Shown piece by piece: positions 49,176-59,125 of a stretch of 64,000 bases of DNA (position 1 is the stretch's first letter; each line of letters begins with the position of its first letter). The translations under genes and the position numbers were made by a program. The notes below the pieces were generated by a model. It saw only the letters and a program-made list of their open reading frames with translations, was not told the DNA's origin and searched no databases. Origin of the DNA: Actinocatenispora comari (GTDB lineage: Bacteria > Actinomycetota > Actinomycetes > Mycobacteriales > Micromonosporaceae); the NCBI RefSeq assembly GCF_017312725.1, contig NZ_BOPO01000023.1, forward strand, positions 59,019-123,018, given 5' to 3'.

Positions 49176-49889
49176 ATGACACGATCGATGGCGATCATCA
49201 ACACCGGGCCGGGCCTCGGGCTGGCGGCGGCCCGCCGGTTCGGCCGGCAGGGATACCGGCTCGCGCTCGTGGCCCGCAACGGCGAGCGGCTCGACCGGTT
49301 CGTCGCCGAGCTGGCGGCGGACGGCGTCACCGCCGTCGGGTACCCGGCGGACCTCGCCGAACCGGGCGCGGTGGAGCGGGTCGCGACCGCCGTCGAGGCG
49401 GCGCACGGCCCGCTCGACGTGCTGTACCTCAACGGGCAGCCGGCCGCCGACCGCATCGCCGCACCGCTGGACGTGGACCCCGACAACCTGCGCGCTCAGC
49501 TCGATGCGCTGGTGTACAACCCGGTCACGCTGGTACGGCGGTTCCTGCCGCCGATGCTCGCGCGCGGCGACGGCGCGATCCTGGTCAGCCTCGGCGCGTC
49601 CGCGACCACCCCGATACCGATGCTCGCCAACGTCGGAATCGCGATGGCCGGGCTGCGCAACTACGTGCACACGCTGCACGGCGCGCTCGCCGAGCGTGGT
49701 GTCTACGCCGGCGTGCTCACCATCGGCGCGCTGGTCGCCGGCAGCGACCCGGAACGGATGCTCGACGCGGCCCGGTCCGAGCCGCCGGCCGAGGTGCTCG
49801 ACCCGGCCGACCTTGCCGACACGCTGTGGCGGATGCACACCGACCGCGCCAGCGTCGAGGAACGGGCCGGCGCACTCGCCCGTGTCTGA
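49176..49889 (+). CDS. SDR-fold protein lacking the Tyr-x3-Lys catalytic pair
   Basis: A 237-residue Rossmann-fold short-chain dehydrogenase-like protein. The nucleotide loop reads IINTGPGLGLAAARRFGRQG, a relaxed form of TGxxxGxG. DLAEP and the YLNGQPAA strand take the place of NNAG. Where active SDRs have YxxxK, the sequence is LANVGIAMAGLRNYV, so both catalytic residues are absent. ATG 49176 is placed by GGGAG; a TTG at 49164 is unlikely. It is controlled by the divergent TetR gene and may be an atypical or regulatory SDR. Confidence 0.82.
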   Translation: MTRSMAIINTGPGLGLAAARRFGRQGYRLALVARNGERLDRFVAELAADGVTAVGYPADLAEPGAVERVATAVEAAHGPLDVLYLNGQPAADRIAAPLDVDPDNLRAQLDALVYNPVTLVRRFLPPMLARGDGAILVSLGASATTPIPMLANVGIAMAGLRNYVHTLHGALAERGVYAGVLTIGALVAGSDPERMLDAARSEPPAEVLDPADLADTLWRMHTDRASVEERAGALARV

Positions 49890-49940
49890 GCAACGCGCGC
49901 CTCGCCGTCGGCGACGACGGGCGCGCCGGTACCGGTGGGG

Positions 49941-50951
49941 TCAGCGGCGGGGCGGGAGGGCGCAGCAGCCGTCCGCGCAGGTGTCCCAGACGGGCAGGGT
50001 GCCGAGCCGACGGCGCGGGGTCGCCGGGTCGAGCCGCTCGGTGACCAGCTCCCGGACCATCGCCACGAAGCGCGGATCGGTACCGGGCGTGGCGGCGCGG
50101 GCGTAACCCAGCCCGAGCCGCTTCGCCGTCTCCGCCGCCTCGTTGTCGAGATCCCAGCGGACCTCCATGTGGTCGGAGACGAACCCGATCGGACTGACCG
50201 CGACGTTCGCCACGCCCCGCGCGGCGAGCGACTCCAGGTGGTCGTTGATGTCCGGCGAAAGCCACGGCACCTGCGGCGGGCCGGACCGCGACTGCCAGAC
50301 CAGGTCGTGCCCGCCCTCGACGCCGGCCCGGTCGGCGACCAGCTCGGCCAGTTCGGTGAGCTGGTCGGTGTAGCGGTCGCCGGTCGGGCCCGCCGTGCGG
50401 TTCATCGCCAGCGGCACCGAGTGGGCGGTGAACACCACCCGGGTCTCCCCCGCCGGCAACGTGTCCAGCGCCGACCGCAGCGCGTCGGCGTGCGGCTCGA
50501 CGAACCCGGGATGGTCGTAGAACTGGCGCAGCTTGTCGACCGCCGGGGCGCCCGGGCCGACCTTGGCCCGGGCCGCCACGATGTCCTCCAGGTACTGCCG
50601 GCACGACGAGTACGAGCCGAACGCGCTGGTGGCGAACGCCAGGGCGTGCCGCACGCCGTCGTCGCGCATCCGGGCCAGGGTGTCCGCGAGGTACGGATCC
50701 CAGTTCCGGTTGCCCCAGTAGATCGGCAGGTCGATGCCGTGCGCACCGAACTCGACCCGGACCGCGTCGAGCAGCTCACGGCACTGCTGGTTGATCGGCG
50801 ACACGCCGCCGAAGTGCTGGTAGTGCTCGGCGACCTCGGCCAGCCGGGCGTCCGGGACGCCACGGCCGGCGGTCACGTTGCGCAGGAACGGCATGACGTC
50901 GTCGGGGCCCTCCGGGCCGCCGAACGACAGCAACAGGAACGCGTCGTACAC
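49941..50951 (-). CDS. hemH: Coproporphyrin/protoporphyrin ferrochelatase
   Basis: A 336-residue ferrochelatase that inserts iron in the coproporphyrin-dependent haem pathway of actinobacteria. Motifs include LLLSFGGPEGPDDVMPFL, the metal-site His in VVFTAHSVPLAMN and VSPIGFVSDHMEVRWDLD with the conserved Glu. The cysteines SSC and DTCADGCC near the end match the [2Fe-2S]-binding set known for actinobacterial enzymes. GTG 50951 starts at the conserved YDAFLLLSFGG. Confidence 0.94.
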   Translation of the reverse strand: MYDAFLLLSFGGPEGPDDVMPFLRNVTAGRGVPDARLAEVAEHYQHFGGVSPINQQCRELLDAVRVEFGAHGIDLPIYWGNRNWDPYLADTLARMRDDGVRHALAFATSAFGSYSSCRQYLEDIVAARAKVGPGAPAVDKLRQFYDHPGFVEPHADALRSALDTLPAGETRVVFTAHSVPLAMNRTAGPTGDRYTDQLTELAELVADRAGVEGGHDLVWQSRSGPPQVPWLSPDINDHLESLAARGVANVAVSPIGFVSDHMEVRWDLDNEAAETAKRLGLGYARAATPGTDPRFVAMVRELVTERLDPATPRRRLGTLPVWDTCADGCCALPPRR

Positions 50952-50984
50952 GCCTCTATCTTCTACCACCGGTAGATGGCGGGC

Positions 50985-51755
50985 TCAGGCGCCCACCGCA
51001 TGGAAGCCGCCGTCGACGTGGATGACCGTACCGGTGGTGGCGGGGAACCAGTCGGACAGCAGGGCGCAGACCGCCCGGCCGGCCGCCTCGGTGTCGGTCA
51101 GGTCCCACCCCAGCGGGGCCCGCTCGACCCACTTGTCCTCGAACTGCTCGAAGCCCGGGATCGACTTCGCCGCCATGGTGCGCAGCGGGCCGGCCGACAC
51201 CAGGTTGGACCGGATGCCCTGCTTGCCCAGGTGCAGCGCCAGGTAGCGGCTGGCCGACTCCAGACCCGCCTTCGCCACGCCCATCCAGTCGTACACCGGC
51301 CAGGCCAGGGTGGCGTCGAAGGTCAGGCCGACGATCGAGGAGCCGCGACCCAGCAGCGGCAGGCATGCCATCGCGAGCGCCTTGTACGAGTACGTGGAGA
51401 CCTGCACCGCGGTGGCGACGTCGTCCCACTCGGCGTTGAGGAACTCGCCGCCCAGCACCGACTGCGGCGCGAACCCGATCGAGTGCACCACCCCGTCCAG
51501 CCCGTCGACCTGCTCGCGCACCCGGTCGGCCAGGCCGGCCAGCTGCTCGGCGCTGGTCACGTCCAGCTCGATGATCTCGCCCACCGGCTCCGGCAGCCGC
51601 TTCGCGATCCGCTCCACCAGCGACATCCGCCCGAACCCGGTGAGCACGACCTGCGCGCCCTGCTCCTGGGCCAGCTTCGCCGCGGAGAACGCGATCGACT
51701 GGTCGGTCAGCACGCCGGTGATCAGCAGCCGCTTGCCGTCGAGAAGTCCACTCAC
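50985..51755 (-). CDS. inhA: Enoyl-ACP reductase, InhA-type
   Basis: A 256-residue NADH-dependent enoyl-ACP reductase of fatty acid synthesis II. The InhA/FabI Rossmann start LLDGKRLLITGVLTDQSIAF is present, with SIGFAP and the catalytic Tyr/Lys in WPVYDWMGVAKAGLES. NLVSAGPLRTMAAKSIPGF matches the substrate loop. It lies 139 bases after fabG in the same direction. GTG 51755 is the start. Confidence 0.93.
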   Translation of the reverse strand: MSGLLDGKRLLITGVLTDQSIAFSAAKLAQEQGAQVVLTGFGRMSLVERIAKRLPEPVGEIIELDVTSAEQLAGLADRVREQVDGLDGVVHSIGFAPQSVLGGEFLNAEWDDVATAVQVSTYSYKALAMACLPLLGRGSSIVGLTFDATLAWPVYDWMGVAKAGLESASRYLALHLGKQGIRSNLVSAGPLRTMAAKSIPGFEQFEDKWVERAPLGWDLTDTEAAGRAVCALLSDWFPATTGTVIHVDGGFHAVGA

Positions 51756-51841
51756 GCTCGCTCGTCTCCTAGCTCGTGTACTCGGCCGTGCCGCCGGCTG
51801 ATCCGTGGCCGTGCCCGCTCCAACGATCCGCGCCCGTACCG

Positions 51842-51876
51842 CGTGGATGATCGCCGTGCCGCTCCGGTCATCCACG
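51842..51876. other. Inverted repeat between fabG and inhA
   Basis: CGTGGATGA (51842-51850) and TCATCCACG (51868-51876) are exact complements across 17 bases within the fabG-inhA spacer. It may be a hairpin modulating transcription into inhA. Confidence 0.45.
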
Positions 51877-51894
51877 CCCGCACCGCTCGGGTGG

Positions 51895-52731
<837 letters not shown>

Positions 52732-53682
52732 TCACGGCATCCGGGACGACCAGAGCAGGCTCATCGCCGCCGCCGCCAGCCCGAACAACAGCCCGAACCC
52801 GATGTACCACTGGGCGATCTCCTTCGCCATCGTGCGATGACCGATCGACGAACCCATGTCCTGGTACACCTGTCTGAGCTCGGTGGCGCTCGCCGCCGCG
52901 TAGTAGTGGCCCTTGGTCATGTCGGCGAGCTTGTGCAGCGACTGCTTGTCCACCGGTACCGGGGTGGTCTGGCCACCGATCGACACGTGCCCGTGGTCGG
53001 TGCCGAACGCGATCGTGGACACCGGCACGTTCGCCGCCGACGACGCCTTGCCGGCGTCCTCGATGGTGCGGCCGTAGGTGCGGAAGCCGTCCGACAGCAA
53101 CACGATCCGGGCCGGCGGCGCACCGGACGCGCCGTCCGCCGGGACCGTGGCGATCGCCTGCAGCGACGTGAACACCGCCTCGCCGGTGGCGGTCGACTCG
53201 GCCAGCCGCAACCCGTTGATCGCCGAGTACACCTGGTCGCGGTCCTTGGTCGGGGAGGCCACCACGTTCGCCGCCTTCGCGAACGAGACCACGCCGACGT
53301 TGAAGTTGCGCGGCAACTGCTTGACGAAGTCCTTAGCCGCGGACTGCGCCGCGCGCAGCCGGTTCGGGGCGACGTCGGTCGCCTCCATCGACAGCGACAC
53401 GTCGATGGCGAGGATGACGGTGGCCCGCTCCATCGGCTGCTGCACGTCCACCGCCGGCCGGGCCATCCCCAGCGCCAACGCCAACAGCGACAGCACCAGC
53501 GCACCCGCCGAGGCGTGCCGGCGCCAGCCGATCCCGCGCGGGGTCAGCCGCTGCAACAGTTCCAGGTTGGAGAAGCGCATCGCGAACGAGCGGCGGTGCA
53601 GCTGCACCCACACGTACACCCCGGCCAGGGCCAGCACCGGGACGATGGCGAGCAGCCACCACGGAGACAGGAAGCGGATCAT
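52732..53682 (-). CDS. Membrane-anchored VWA-domain protein, BatA-like
   Basis: A 316-residue protein with an N-terminal BatA-type segment (RFLSPWWLLAIVPVLALAGV), another hydrophobic segment near residues 58-75, a VWA domain with the MIDAS motif ILAIDVSLSMEATDV and a C-terminal membrane helix (IGFGLLFGLAAAAMSLLW). It is the third gene of a moxR-DUF58-VWA operon. Such complexes act in metal-dependent protein assembly or cell-envelope stability. Confidence 0.88.
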   Translation of the reverse strand: MIRFLSPWWLLAIVPVLALAGVYVWVQLHRRSFAMRFSNLELLQRLTPRGIGWRRHASAGALVLSLLALALGMARPAVDVQQPMERATVILAIDVSLSMEATDVAPNRLRAAQSAAKDFVKQLPRNFNVGVVSFAKAANVVASPTKDRDQVYSAINGLRLAESTATGEAVFTSLQAIATVPADGASGAPPARIVLLSDGFRTYGRTIEDAGKASSAANVPVSTIAFGTDHGHVSIGGQTTPVPVDKQSLHKLADMTKGHYYAAASATELRQVYQDMGSSIGHRTMAKEIAQWYIGFGLLFGLAAAAMSLLWSSRMP

Positions 53683-53776
53683 GCGGGGCCCCCGCGGAAG
53701 TGTGAAACGAAGCGGAACGGTGTGCTGCGGTGCCTCATGCGCGGCCCCCGCGGACGTACGAGACGGAGCGGGGCGG
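53681..53776. repeat. Imperfect 40-bp direct repeat
   Basis: 53681-53720 and 53737-53776 are about 80% identical and both begin ATGCGSGGCCCCCGCGGA. The first copy abuts the start codon of the VWA gene, so a duplication of the leader is likely. Confidence 0.65.
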
Positions 53777-53796
53777 CCCGCCGCCGGGTGGATCGG

Positions 53797-54771
53797 TCAT
53801 CGGGTCGTCCCCCTGGTCCGGGCGTGCCGCTGCGCGGCGACGAACCGGACGATGTCCAGCAGCCAGTCGGAGTCGGTGCGCAGCCGCAGATGGCCGACCC
53901 CGGCGTGCCGCAGCGCCGCCGAGATCGCCGCGCGCTGTTCGCTCGCCGCCGCCGCGTACCGGGCCCGGACCGCCGGCGTGGTCTGCACCTCGTGCACCAG
54001 GCCGGTCTCCGGGTCGACCAGCTCCAACACCCCGACGTCCGGCAGTTCCAGCTCGCGCGGGTCGAGCACCTCGACCGCCAGCACGTCGTGCCGCACCGCG
54101 AGCCGCCGCAACGGCCGCTCCCAGCCCGTCGGGGCGAGGAAGTCGGAGATCACCACGGCCATCCCGCGCCGCCGCGGCGGCCGGTTCAGCGCGTCGATCA
54201 ACGCGGCCAGATCGGTGCGGCCACCCGCCGCCGGCCGCTCGGTACGCGCCACGCTGCGCAGCAACGTCTGCGCGCCCCGCCGGCCGGGCCGTGCCGGCAC
54301 CCGGTAGGTGTCCGAGCCGGTGCCGATCACCGCGCCGATCCGGTTGCCGCCGCGCACCGTCAGGTGCGACATCGCCGCCACCGCGGCGATCGCGAGGTCA
54401 CGCTTCAGGCAGTCCGCGGTACCGAAGTCCAGGCTCGCCGACAGATCGACCGCGAGCCAGGTCTCCAGCTCCCGGTCCACGATGGTCTGCCGCACGTGCG
54501 GCACCGTGGTTCGCGCGGTGACCGGCCAGTCCATCCGCCGCACGTCGTCGCCCGGCCGGTACTCCCGGGACTCGCCCGGCTCGGTGCCCGGCCCCGGCAG
54601 CAGGCCCAGGTAGTCGCCCTGCAGCAGACCGTCCAGCTTGCGGGTCACCAGCAGCTGCAGGCGGGACAACGTGACCTCGGAGCGGCCCACGTCCAGCTGC
54701 GGTGCCACGGCCCGCTCCCGGGTCGAGTGCCGCCGCAGCCGGCCCAGCGCGGCAAGGCTCCCCCGGCTCAC
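53797..54771 (-). CDS. DUF58-domain protein
   Basis: A 324-residue protein of the DUF58 family (a degenerate VWA fold): DYLGLLPGPGTEPGESREYR, then PGDDVRRMDWPVTARTT, the family hallmark, and LAVDLSASLDFGT with a MIDAS-like DxSxS. It works with MoxR ATPase and VWA proteins. It is the second gene of the operon; GTG 54771 is the start. The 165-bp palindromic element lies between it and moxR. Confidence 0.9.
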   Translation of the reverse strand: MSRGSLAALGRLRRHSTRERAVAPQLDVGRSEVTLSRLQLLVTRKLDGLLQGDYLGLLPGPGTEPGESREYRPGDDVRRMDWPVTARTTVPHVRQTIVDRELETWLAVDLSASLDFGTADCLKRDLAIAAVAAMSHLTVRGGNRIGAVIGTGSDTYRVPARPGRRGAQTLLRSVARTERPAAGGRTDLAALIDALNRPPRRRGMAVVISDFLAPTGWERPLRRLAVRHDVLAVEVLDPRELELPDVGVLELVDPETGLVHEVQTTPAVRARYAAAASEQRAAISAALRHAGVGHLRLRTDSDWLLDIVRFVAAQRHARTRGTTR

Positions 54772-54816
54772 GCCCGCTCACCCACCACCGGTGCGCGCGA
54801 CCTCGCCTCCGAACCC

Positions 54817-54981
54817 AGGGTGTGTCTGGTGGATCTTCCGGCCGGCTGCGGCGGCCCCATTCGCCCGCTCGCCGCGTTGTCGGCACGGGCGCATACGACA
54901 CCGGTATGCACCCGCACCTCCGCCTTGCGAGCGAACGAATGGGACTCGCCTCGCTCGGCCAAGATCCACCAGACACGCCCT
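54817..54981. mobile_element. 165-bp MITE-like imperfect palindrome
   Basis: The ends are 21-base terminal inverted repeats with one mismatch: AGGGTGTGTCTGGTGGATCT plus T (54817-54837), and its complement at 54961-54981. Inner arms are also complementary (CCCATTCGCCCGCTCGC against GCGAGCGAACGAATGGG with a few differences, then GGGCGCATAC against GTATGCACCC), so nearly the whole element folds into one hairpin. No coding capacity is present. It separates moxR from the DUF58 gene. It is probably a non-autonomous relative of an insertion sequence. Confidence 0.75.
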
Positions 54982-54985
54982 AGCG

Positions 54986-56059
54986 TCACAGGCCACGCCC
55001 CGGCTGCGGCCAGGCGCCGGCCGGCTGCGGCGTACCGGAGGACGGCGCGGCACTCGCCGGGGCGTCCGCGTTCTGCCGCGGCGCCACCGTGGGCAGCGGC
55101 ACGGTGGCGAGCACCCGGTCGACGATCTGCTCCGCCGGGATGCCATCCGCCAACGCGTCGTACGACAGCACCAGCCGGTGCCGCAGGATGTCCGGCGCGA
55201 TGTCCTGGATGTCGGCCGGCAGCGCGTAGTCGCGACCCCGCAGCAGCGCCAGCGCCCGCGCCGCCCGCACGATGCCCAGCGACGCGCGCGGGCTCGCGCC
55301 GTACTGCACCAGGCCGGCGACGTCGGGCATGCCGTACTCGGCCGGGGTGCGGGTGGACAGCACCAGCCGCACCGCGTAGTCGACCAGCGCGTTGTGCACG
55401 AACACCTCGTCGGCCTTGGCCTGCAGGCCGATCAGGTCGCTGGTGGAGAACACCGCGGTCGGCTCCGGCGTCGACACCCCGACCCGGTAGACGATCTCCC
55501 GCTCCTCCACGTCGGTCGGGTAACCGACCTGGATCTTCAGCAGGAACCGGTCGCGTTGCGCCTCGGGCAGCGGGTACACACCCTCCTGCTCGATCGGGTT
55601 CTGCGTCGCCATCACCAGGAACGGGTGCGGCACCTCGTGCGTCTCGCCGCCGATCGACACCTGCTGCTCGGCCATGACCTCCAGCAGCGCCGACTGCACC
55701 TTCGCCGGCGCCCGGTTGATCTCGTCGGCGAGCAGGAAGTTGACGAACACCGGGCCCAGCTCGACGTCGAACTTCTCGCTGCCCTGCCGGTAGATCCGGG
55801 TGCCCACCACGTCGGCCGGCACCAGGTCGGGCGTGAACTGGATGCGCGCGAACGAACCGCCGACCACCTTGGCCAACGTCTCCACCGCGAGCGTCTTCGC
55901 GACCCCCGGCACGCCCTCGATCAGGCAGTGCCCGCGGGCGAGCAGCGAGACGAACATCCGCTCGATCATCCGGTCCTGCCCGACGATCACTCGCTTGACC
56001 TCGAACAGCGCCTTCTCGAGCAGGGTCGCATCCTGAGCTGGTGTGGTCTGCTGGGCCAC
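54986..56059 (-). CDS. MoxR-family AAA+ ATPase
   Basis: A 357-residue MoxR ATPase. The Walker A motif is IEGVPGVAKTLAVETLA, Walker B LLADEINRAPAKVQSALLE, sensor 1 VMATQNPIEQEG and the arginine finger lies in LPEAQRDRFLLKI. The C-terminal ~35 residues are Pro/Ala-rich. It would remodel target proteins together with the DUF58 and VWA proteins encoded downstream. GTG 56059 has GGAGG four bases upstream. Confidence 0.92.
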   Translation of the reverse strand: MAQQTTPAQDATLLEKALFEVKRVIVGQDRMIERMFVSLLARGHCLIEGVPGVAKTLAVETLAKVVGGSFARIQFTPDLVPADVVGTRIYRQGSEKFDVELGPVFVNFLLADEINRAPAKVQSALLEVMAEQQVSIGGETHEVPHPFLVMATQNPIEQEGVYPLPEAQRDRFLLKIQVGYPTDVEEREIVYRVGVSTPEPTAVFSTSDLIGLQAKADEVFVHNALVDYAVRLVLSTRTPAEYGMPDVAGLVQYGASPRASLGIVRAARALALLRGRDYALPADIQDIAPDILRHRLVLSYDALADGIPAEQIVDRVLATVPLPTVAPRQNADAPASAAPSSGTPQPAGAWPQPGRGL

Positions 56060-56672
56060 CTGACCTCCACGGCACGTCACCGACTGCGCTTCGCCGCCGC
56101 CGCCCCCGGCGCCCGGCCGCCACCCATCGTCGCGCATCCTTGCGAGTCCAAGCCTCCCACGACAGGCTGGGTACGCGCTGGGCGGGTGCGCGCGCGCCAC
56201 CCCTCCCGTTGCGCTGCGGCACCGTGCGACACCCGTACGCCATGACGGTGAAGAACACGCCGAAATCACTACGGACGGCCGTCCTGTCGGGTAGACAACC
56301 GCCTCTGCCTCGTGTGTACCATTGCACCGTCGCCGGGCGGCTTCCCCCGTGGTCGCCCGGCGGCTTCATCCCTCGGTGTTCCCTGCTCGCCGCTGCGCGG
56401 GCTCGGCCGGGGGATTTCGCATGTCTTCTGGGGGCGCGGCCCCCAGGCCCCGCGCCGGCGGGGCTTCGCCCCCCGGCACCCCCCGACCTCTCCCGGGTCG
56501 GCGAGCCCGATCACGTCACCATCACTTCGCTCGCCGCGGTGCGGCATTGCCCGGGAGCAGCCTCCAGACATTCGCCAGGAGGGTCCGGCCCCGGCGTCCC
56601 GTGACGGCTCACATCTGCGTTTGCGGCGGCGCACGGTGCTTGCCGCCGTGTTGGTGTTTGGTGCGGGTGGGG
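56060..56672. other. Non-coding region with GC palindromes
   Basis: About 610 bases without a supported gene. The open frames here are GC-driven shadows. A cluster of two strong stem-loops lies near 56429-56472 (separate entry). The left edge holds the moxR promoter region. Confidence 0.5.
56429..56472. repeat. Two adjacent GC-rich stem-loops, REP-like
   Basis: TGGGGGC, a GCG loop and GCCCCCA (56429-56445) are followed by GGGGC, a TTC loop and GCCCC (56460-56472) with further partial pairing outside. Similar double palindromes recur between genes in actinomycetes; whether this one is repeated elsewhere cannot be seen here. Confidence 0.55.
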
Positions 56673-57239
56673 TCAGGGCGTCGGCTGGTCCGCTGCCGGT
56701 GCGGGGTTGTCGGCGTGGTGCAGTTGGTGTAGTGCCCAGTGGGCCCATTGCACCTGGGCGTCTGCCTGGTAGATGCCGTGTTCCAGGGCGAGGCGGCCGT
56801 ACCGCAGGCCGTGCCTGGGATGGGTGGTGTCGGCGTCCGCCAGGGCGGCCAGCTCCCGCAACTCGGCGGCAAGGTGCTCGGCCTCGGTGAGGTAGCGCTC
56901 CAGTTGCGCGCGGGCCTCGTCCGGGGTGAGCGCCGAGAGCAGCATCATCCGCAGCACCCGCTCGTCCCGGATCGCGCGCGGTTTCGGTTCCGACAGGAGC
57001 CAGTCGTGCAACTCGATCCGGCCGGCCTCGGTGAGTGCGTACGTGCGACGGCCTCGGGCACCCTCGTCGGTGACCTCGATCAGGCCGTCGGCGGCCATCC
57101 GGTTCAGCTCTGGGTAGATGTGGCTCTGCCGGGCCGACCAGGCGAAACGCCGGAGCGACCGGTCGAAGCGGGTGCTCAGTGCGTAGCCGCTCGCCGGTCC
57201 ATCCTCCAGCAGGCCGAGCAGAGCGTGCCGCAACGACAT
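56673..57239 (-). CDS. PadR-family transcriptional regulator
   Basis: A 188-residue PadR regulator. The N-terminal winged helix reads RHALLGLLEDGPASGYALST, with the WSARQSHIYPELNRMAADGLIEV recognition region, wing RRTYALTEAGRIEL and a C-terminal helical dimerisation domain. It is divergent from a flavin monooxygenase with only 35 bases between the start codons, so it most likely represses it. Confidence 0.9.
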   Translation of the reverse strand: MSLRHALLGLLEDGPASGYALSTRFDRSLRRFAWSARQSHIYPELNRMAADGLIEVTDEGARGRRTYALTEAGRIELHDWLLSEPKPRAIRDERVLRMMLLSALTPDEARAQLERYLTEAEHLAAELRELAALADADTTHPRHGLRYGRLALEHGIYQADAQVQWAHWALHQLHHADNPAPAADQPTP

Positions 57240-57274
57240 TCGATACTCCTATGTTGACAGGTACACTTGTAGGT
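57240..57274. promoter_or_regulatory. Shared PadR/flavoprotein control region
   Basis: This 35-base spacer holds both promoters and an imperfect dyad, CCTATGT-N12-ACTTGTAGG-like (57247-57273), which is suitable for PadR. TTGACA lies at 57254-57259. The 9-mer ACACTTGTA also occurs near 59117, upstream of the TetR gene. Confidence 0.4.
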
Positions 57275-58453
57275 ATGGATACAGACGTCATCATCGCCGG
57301 CGCCGGCCCCACGGGTCTCACCCTCGCCATCGACCTGCGACAACGCGGCGTGCGCTGTCGAGTCTTCGACAAGGCTGCCGCGGCCTCGCCGGGCACCCGC
57401 GGCTTCACTCTCAAGCCAAGCACTCTCGAGGTTCTCGCCGGGCTTGGCGTCGCCGATCGGATTCGTGCGGCCGGCACGGTCGAGCGCCGCCTGCTGTTTT
57501 TCCTCACGCCCGCCGAGCACGCCACGGCACGACAGCGTCGCCGGGCCGGCACGCCGCTGTTCGAGCTCGAGTTGCGGCCCACACCGGATCGCGAATCGGT
57601 CGGCATCCCCCAGTTCCGCACCGAGGCGATCCTGCGCGAGCGGCTGGCGGAGTTGGGCGGCGAGGTCGAGTTCGGTCGGGCCGTCACCGGCTTCGCCGAC
57701 CGTGGCGACGCGGTCGAGGTCACGATCGACGACGGATCGACCCTTCGATCCCACTACCTGGTCGGCACCGATGGCGGACGGAGCACGATCCGGACCGCGG
57801 CAGGCATCGGCTTCGTCGGACGCACCCACACCGAGAGCGCGCTGATCACCGACGTACGGCTGGAGGGGCTCGACCCGACCAGCGGCGTGCACATGTTCAT
57901 GGGCCCGCGCGGCATGGTCGTCTGCCGGCCCATCCCGCACGACGACCACTGGCAGGTCGTCACGGGAGCCCCTCCCGGCGACGAGGCGCTCTCGGCCGAA
58001 CTGGTGCAGCGAAGGTGCACCGAGCTGACGCAACGCGACGATCTGCGAGTACGGGCGGTCCGGTGGACGTCGATCTGGCGCTACAACCTGCGCGTCGCCG
58101 ACGCGTACCGCAAGGGGCGCGTCTTCATCGCGGGCGATGCGGCGCACGTACACCCGCCCACCGGTGGACACGGGATGAACACGGGGATCCAGGATGCGTC
58201 CAACCTGGGATGGCGGCTCGGTCGGGCGCTCGACGGGACCTCCGGCGAGGACGTGCTGTACGGCTACGAGCGGGAGCGGCTTCCGGTGGCGCGCGCGATC
58301 CTCGCCGACAGCGCCGAGCAGTTCAAGGGCATGACATCGCTGCCCCGGCTGCCGAGGTTCGTGCTCCGAAGGGTACTGAAGGCGGGCTTCGCCAAGCGGC
58401 AGCTGAGCAACCAGGAGACGCCTCGCCACCCGGCCGGTACCGCCCGCACCTGA
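57275..58453 (+). CDS. FAD-dependent monooxygenase, PHBH-type
   Basis: A 392-residue group A flavin monooxygenase. The FAD dinucleotide motif is VIIAGAGPTGLTLAIDLRQR, the DG motif lies in YLVGTDGGRSTIR and the GD motif in RVFIAGDAAHVHPPTGGHG. It hydroxylates aromatic or polyketide-like substrates with NAD(P)H and oxygen. It lacks the C-terminal thioredoxin-like domain, which is normal for the shorter class. It is likely induced by its substrate through the divergent PadR regulator. Confidence 0.88.
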   Translation: MDTDVIIAGAGPTGLTLAIDLRQRGVRCRVFDKAAAASPGTRGFTLKPSTLEVLAGLGVADRIRAAGTVERRLLFFLTPAEHATARQRRRAGTPLFELELRPTPDRESVGIPQFRTEAILRERLAELGGEVEFGRAVTGFADRGDAVEVTIDDGSTLRSHYLVGTDGGRSTIRTAAGIGFVGRTHTESALITDVRLEGLDPTSGVHMFMGPRGMVVCRPIPHDDHWQVVTGAPPGDEALSAELVQRRCTELTQRDDLRVRAVRWTSIWRYNLRVADAYRKGRVFIAGDAAHVHPPTGGHGMNTGIQDASNLGWRLGRALDGTSGEDVLYGYERERLPVARAILADSAEQFKGMTSLPRLPRFVLRRVLKAGFAKRQLSNQETPRHPAGTART

Positions 58454-58489
58454 CCGGGCCACGCCGTCACCGAGGTCGCCCACGTCGGC

Positions 58490-59107
58490 TCACCGGGCGG
58501 GGAGGCCGACGAGGCGGGTGAGGAAGCGGTCGATCTGGGCGGTCAGGGGTGGCCAGTCGAGCTGAGGTTGACTCAGGCGCAGGGCCACGGCGCCGTGCAC
58601 GGCGGCGCGCAGGTCCAGGGCGACCAGTTGGGCGTCGCCGGCGGGAGCCACGCCGGCATCCATGCAGCGGCGGACGGCGGCCGTGGTCGAGTCGGCGACC
58701 TCGGAACGAAACGCCGTCTCGGGGCGACGGTTGACCGCGCTCTCGTGCATCACCCGGTAGAGACCGGGGTGGCGGCGTGACCAGGTACCGAGCACGAGCA
58801 CCCGGGCGCGCAGCTGCTCGGCCGGGTCGTCGCTGCCGGCGGCGGCCTCGTCGGCGGCGCGCATCAGGTCGTCGTGGCAGTGCCGCAGCGTCGCCAGCAC
58901 CAGCGCGTCACGGTCGGCGAAGTGCAGGTAGACCGAGGTCGCCGCGGTGCCGACCGCGCGGGCCACCGCCCGCATCGACAGCGCCTGGTCGTCGCCCAGC
59001 TCGTCGAGCAAGCCCAGCGTGGCGTCGATGATCTCGGCGCGCAGCCGGTCGCCCTGGCCGCGCGGGTTGCGGCCGCGCGGCGACGCTTGCGTACCCATGC
59101 GAGACAT
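58490..59107 (-). CDS. TetR-family transcriptional regulator
   Basis: A 205-residue TetR protein. The helix-turn-helix is LSMRAVARAVGTAATSVYLH followed by FADRDALVLATL, with a helical ligand domain of the TetR_C type. It is divergent from the SnoaL-like gene, with a long perfect inverted repeat in between. The start may be ATG 59107 or ATG 59098. Confidence 0.9.
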   Translation of the reverse strand: MSRMGTQASPRGRNPRGQGDRLRAEIIDATLGLLDELGDDQALSMRAVARAVGTAATSVYLHFADRDALVLATLRHCHDDLMRAADEAAAGSDDPAEQLRARVLVLGTWSRRHPGLYRVMHESAVNRRPETAFRSEVADSTTAAVRRCMDAGVAPAGDAQLVALDLRAAVHGAVALRLSQPQLDWPPLTAQIDRFLTRLVGLPAR

Positions 59108-59125
59108 CCTAACTGAACACTTGTA

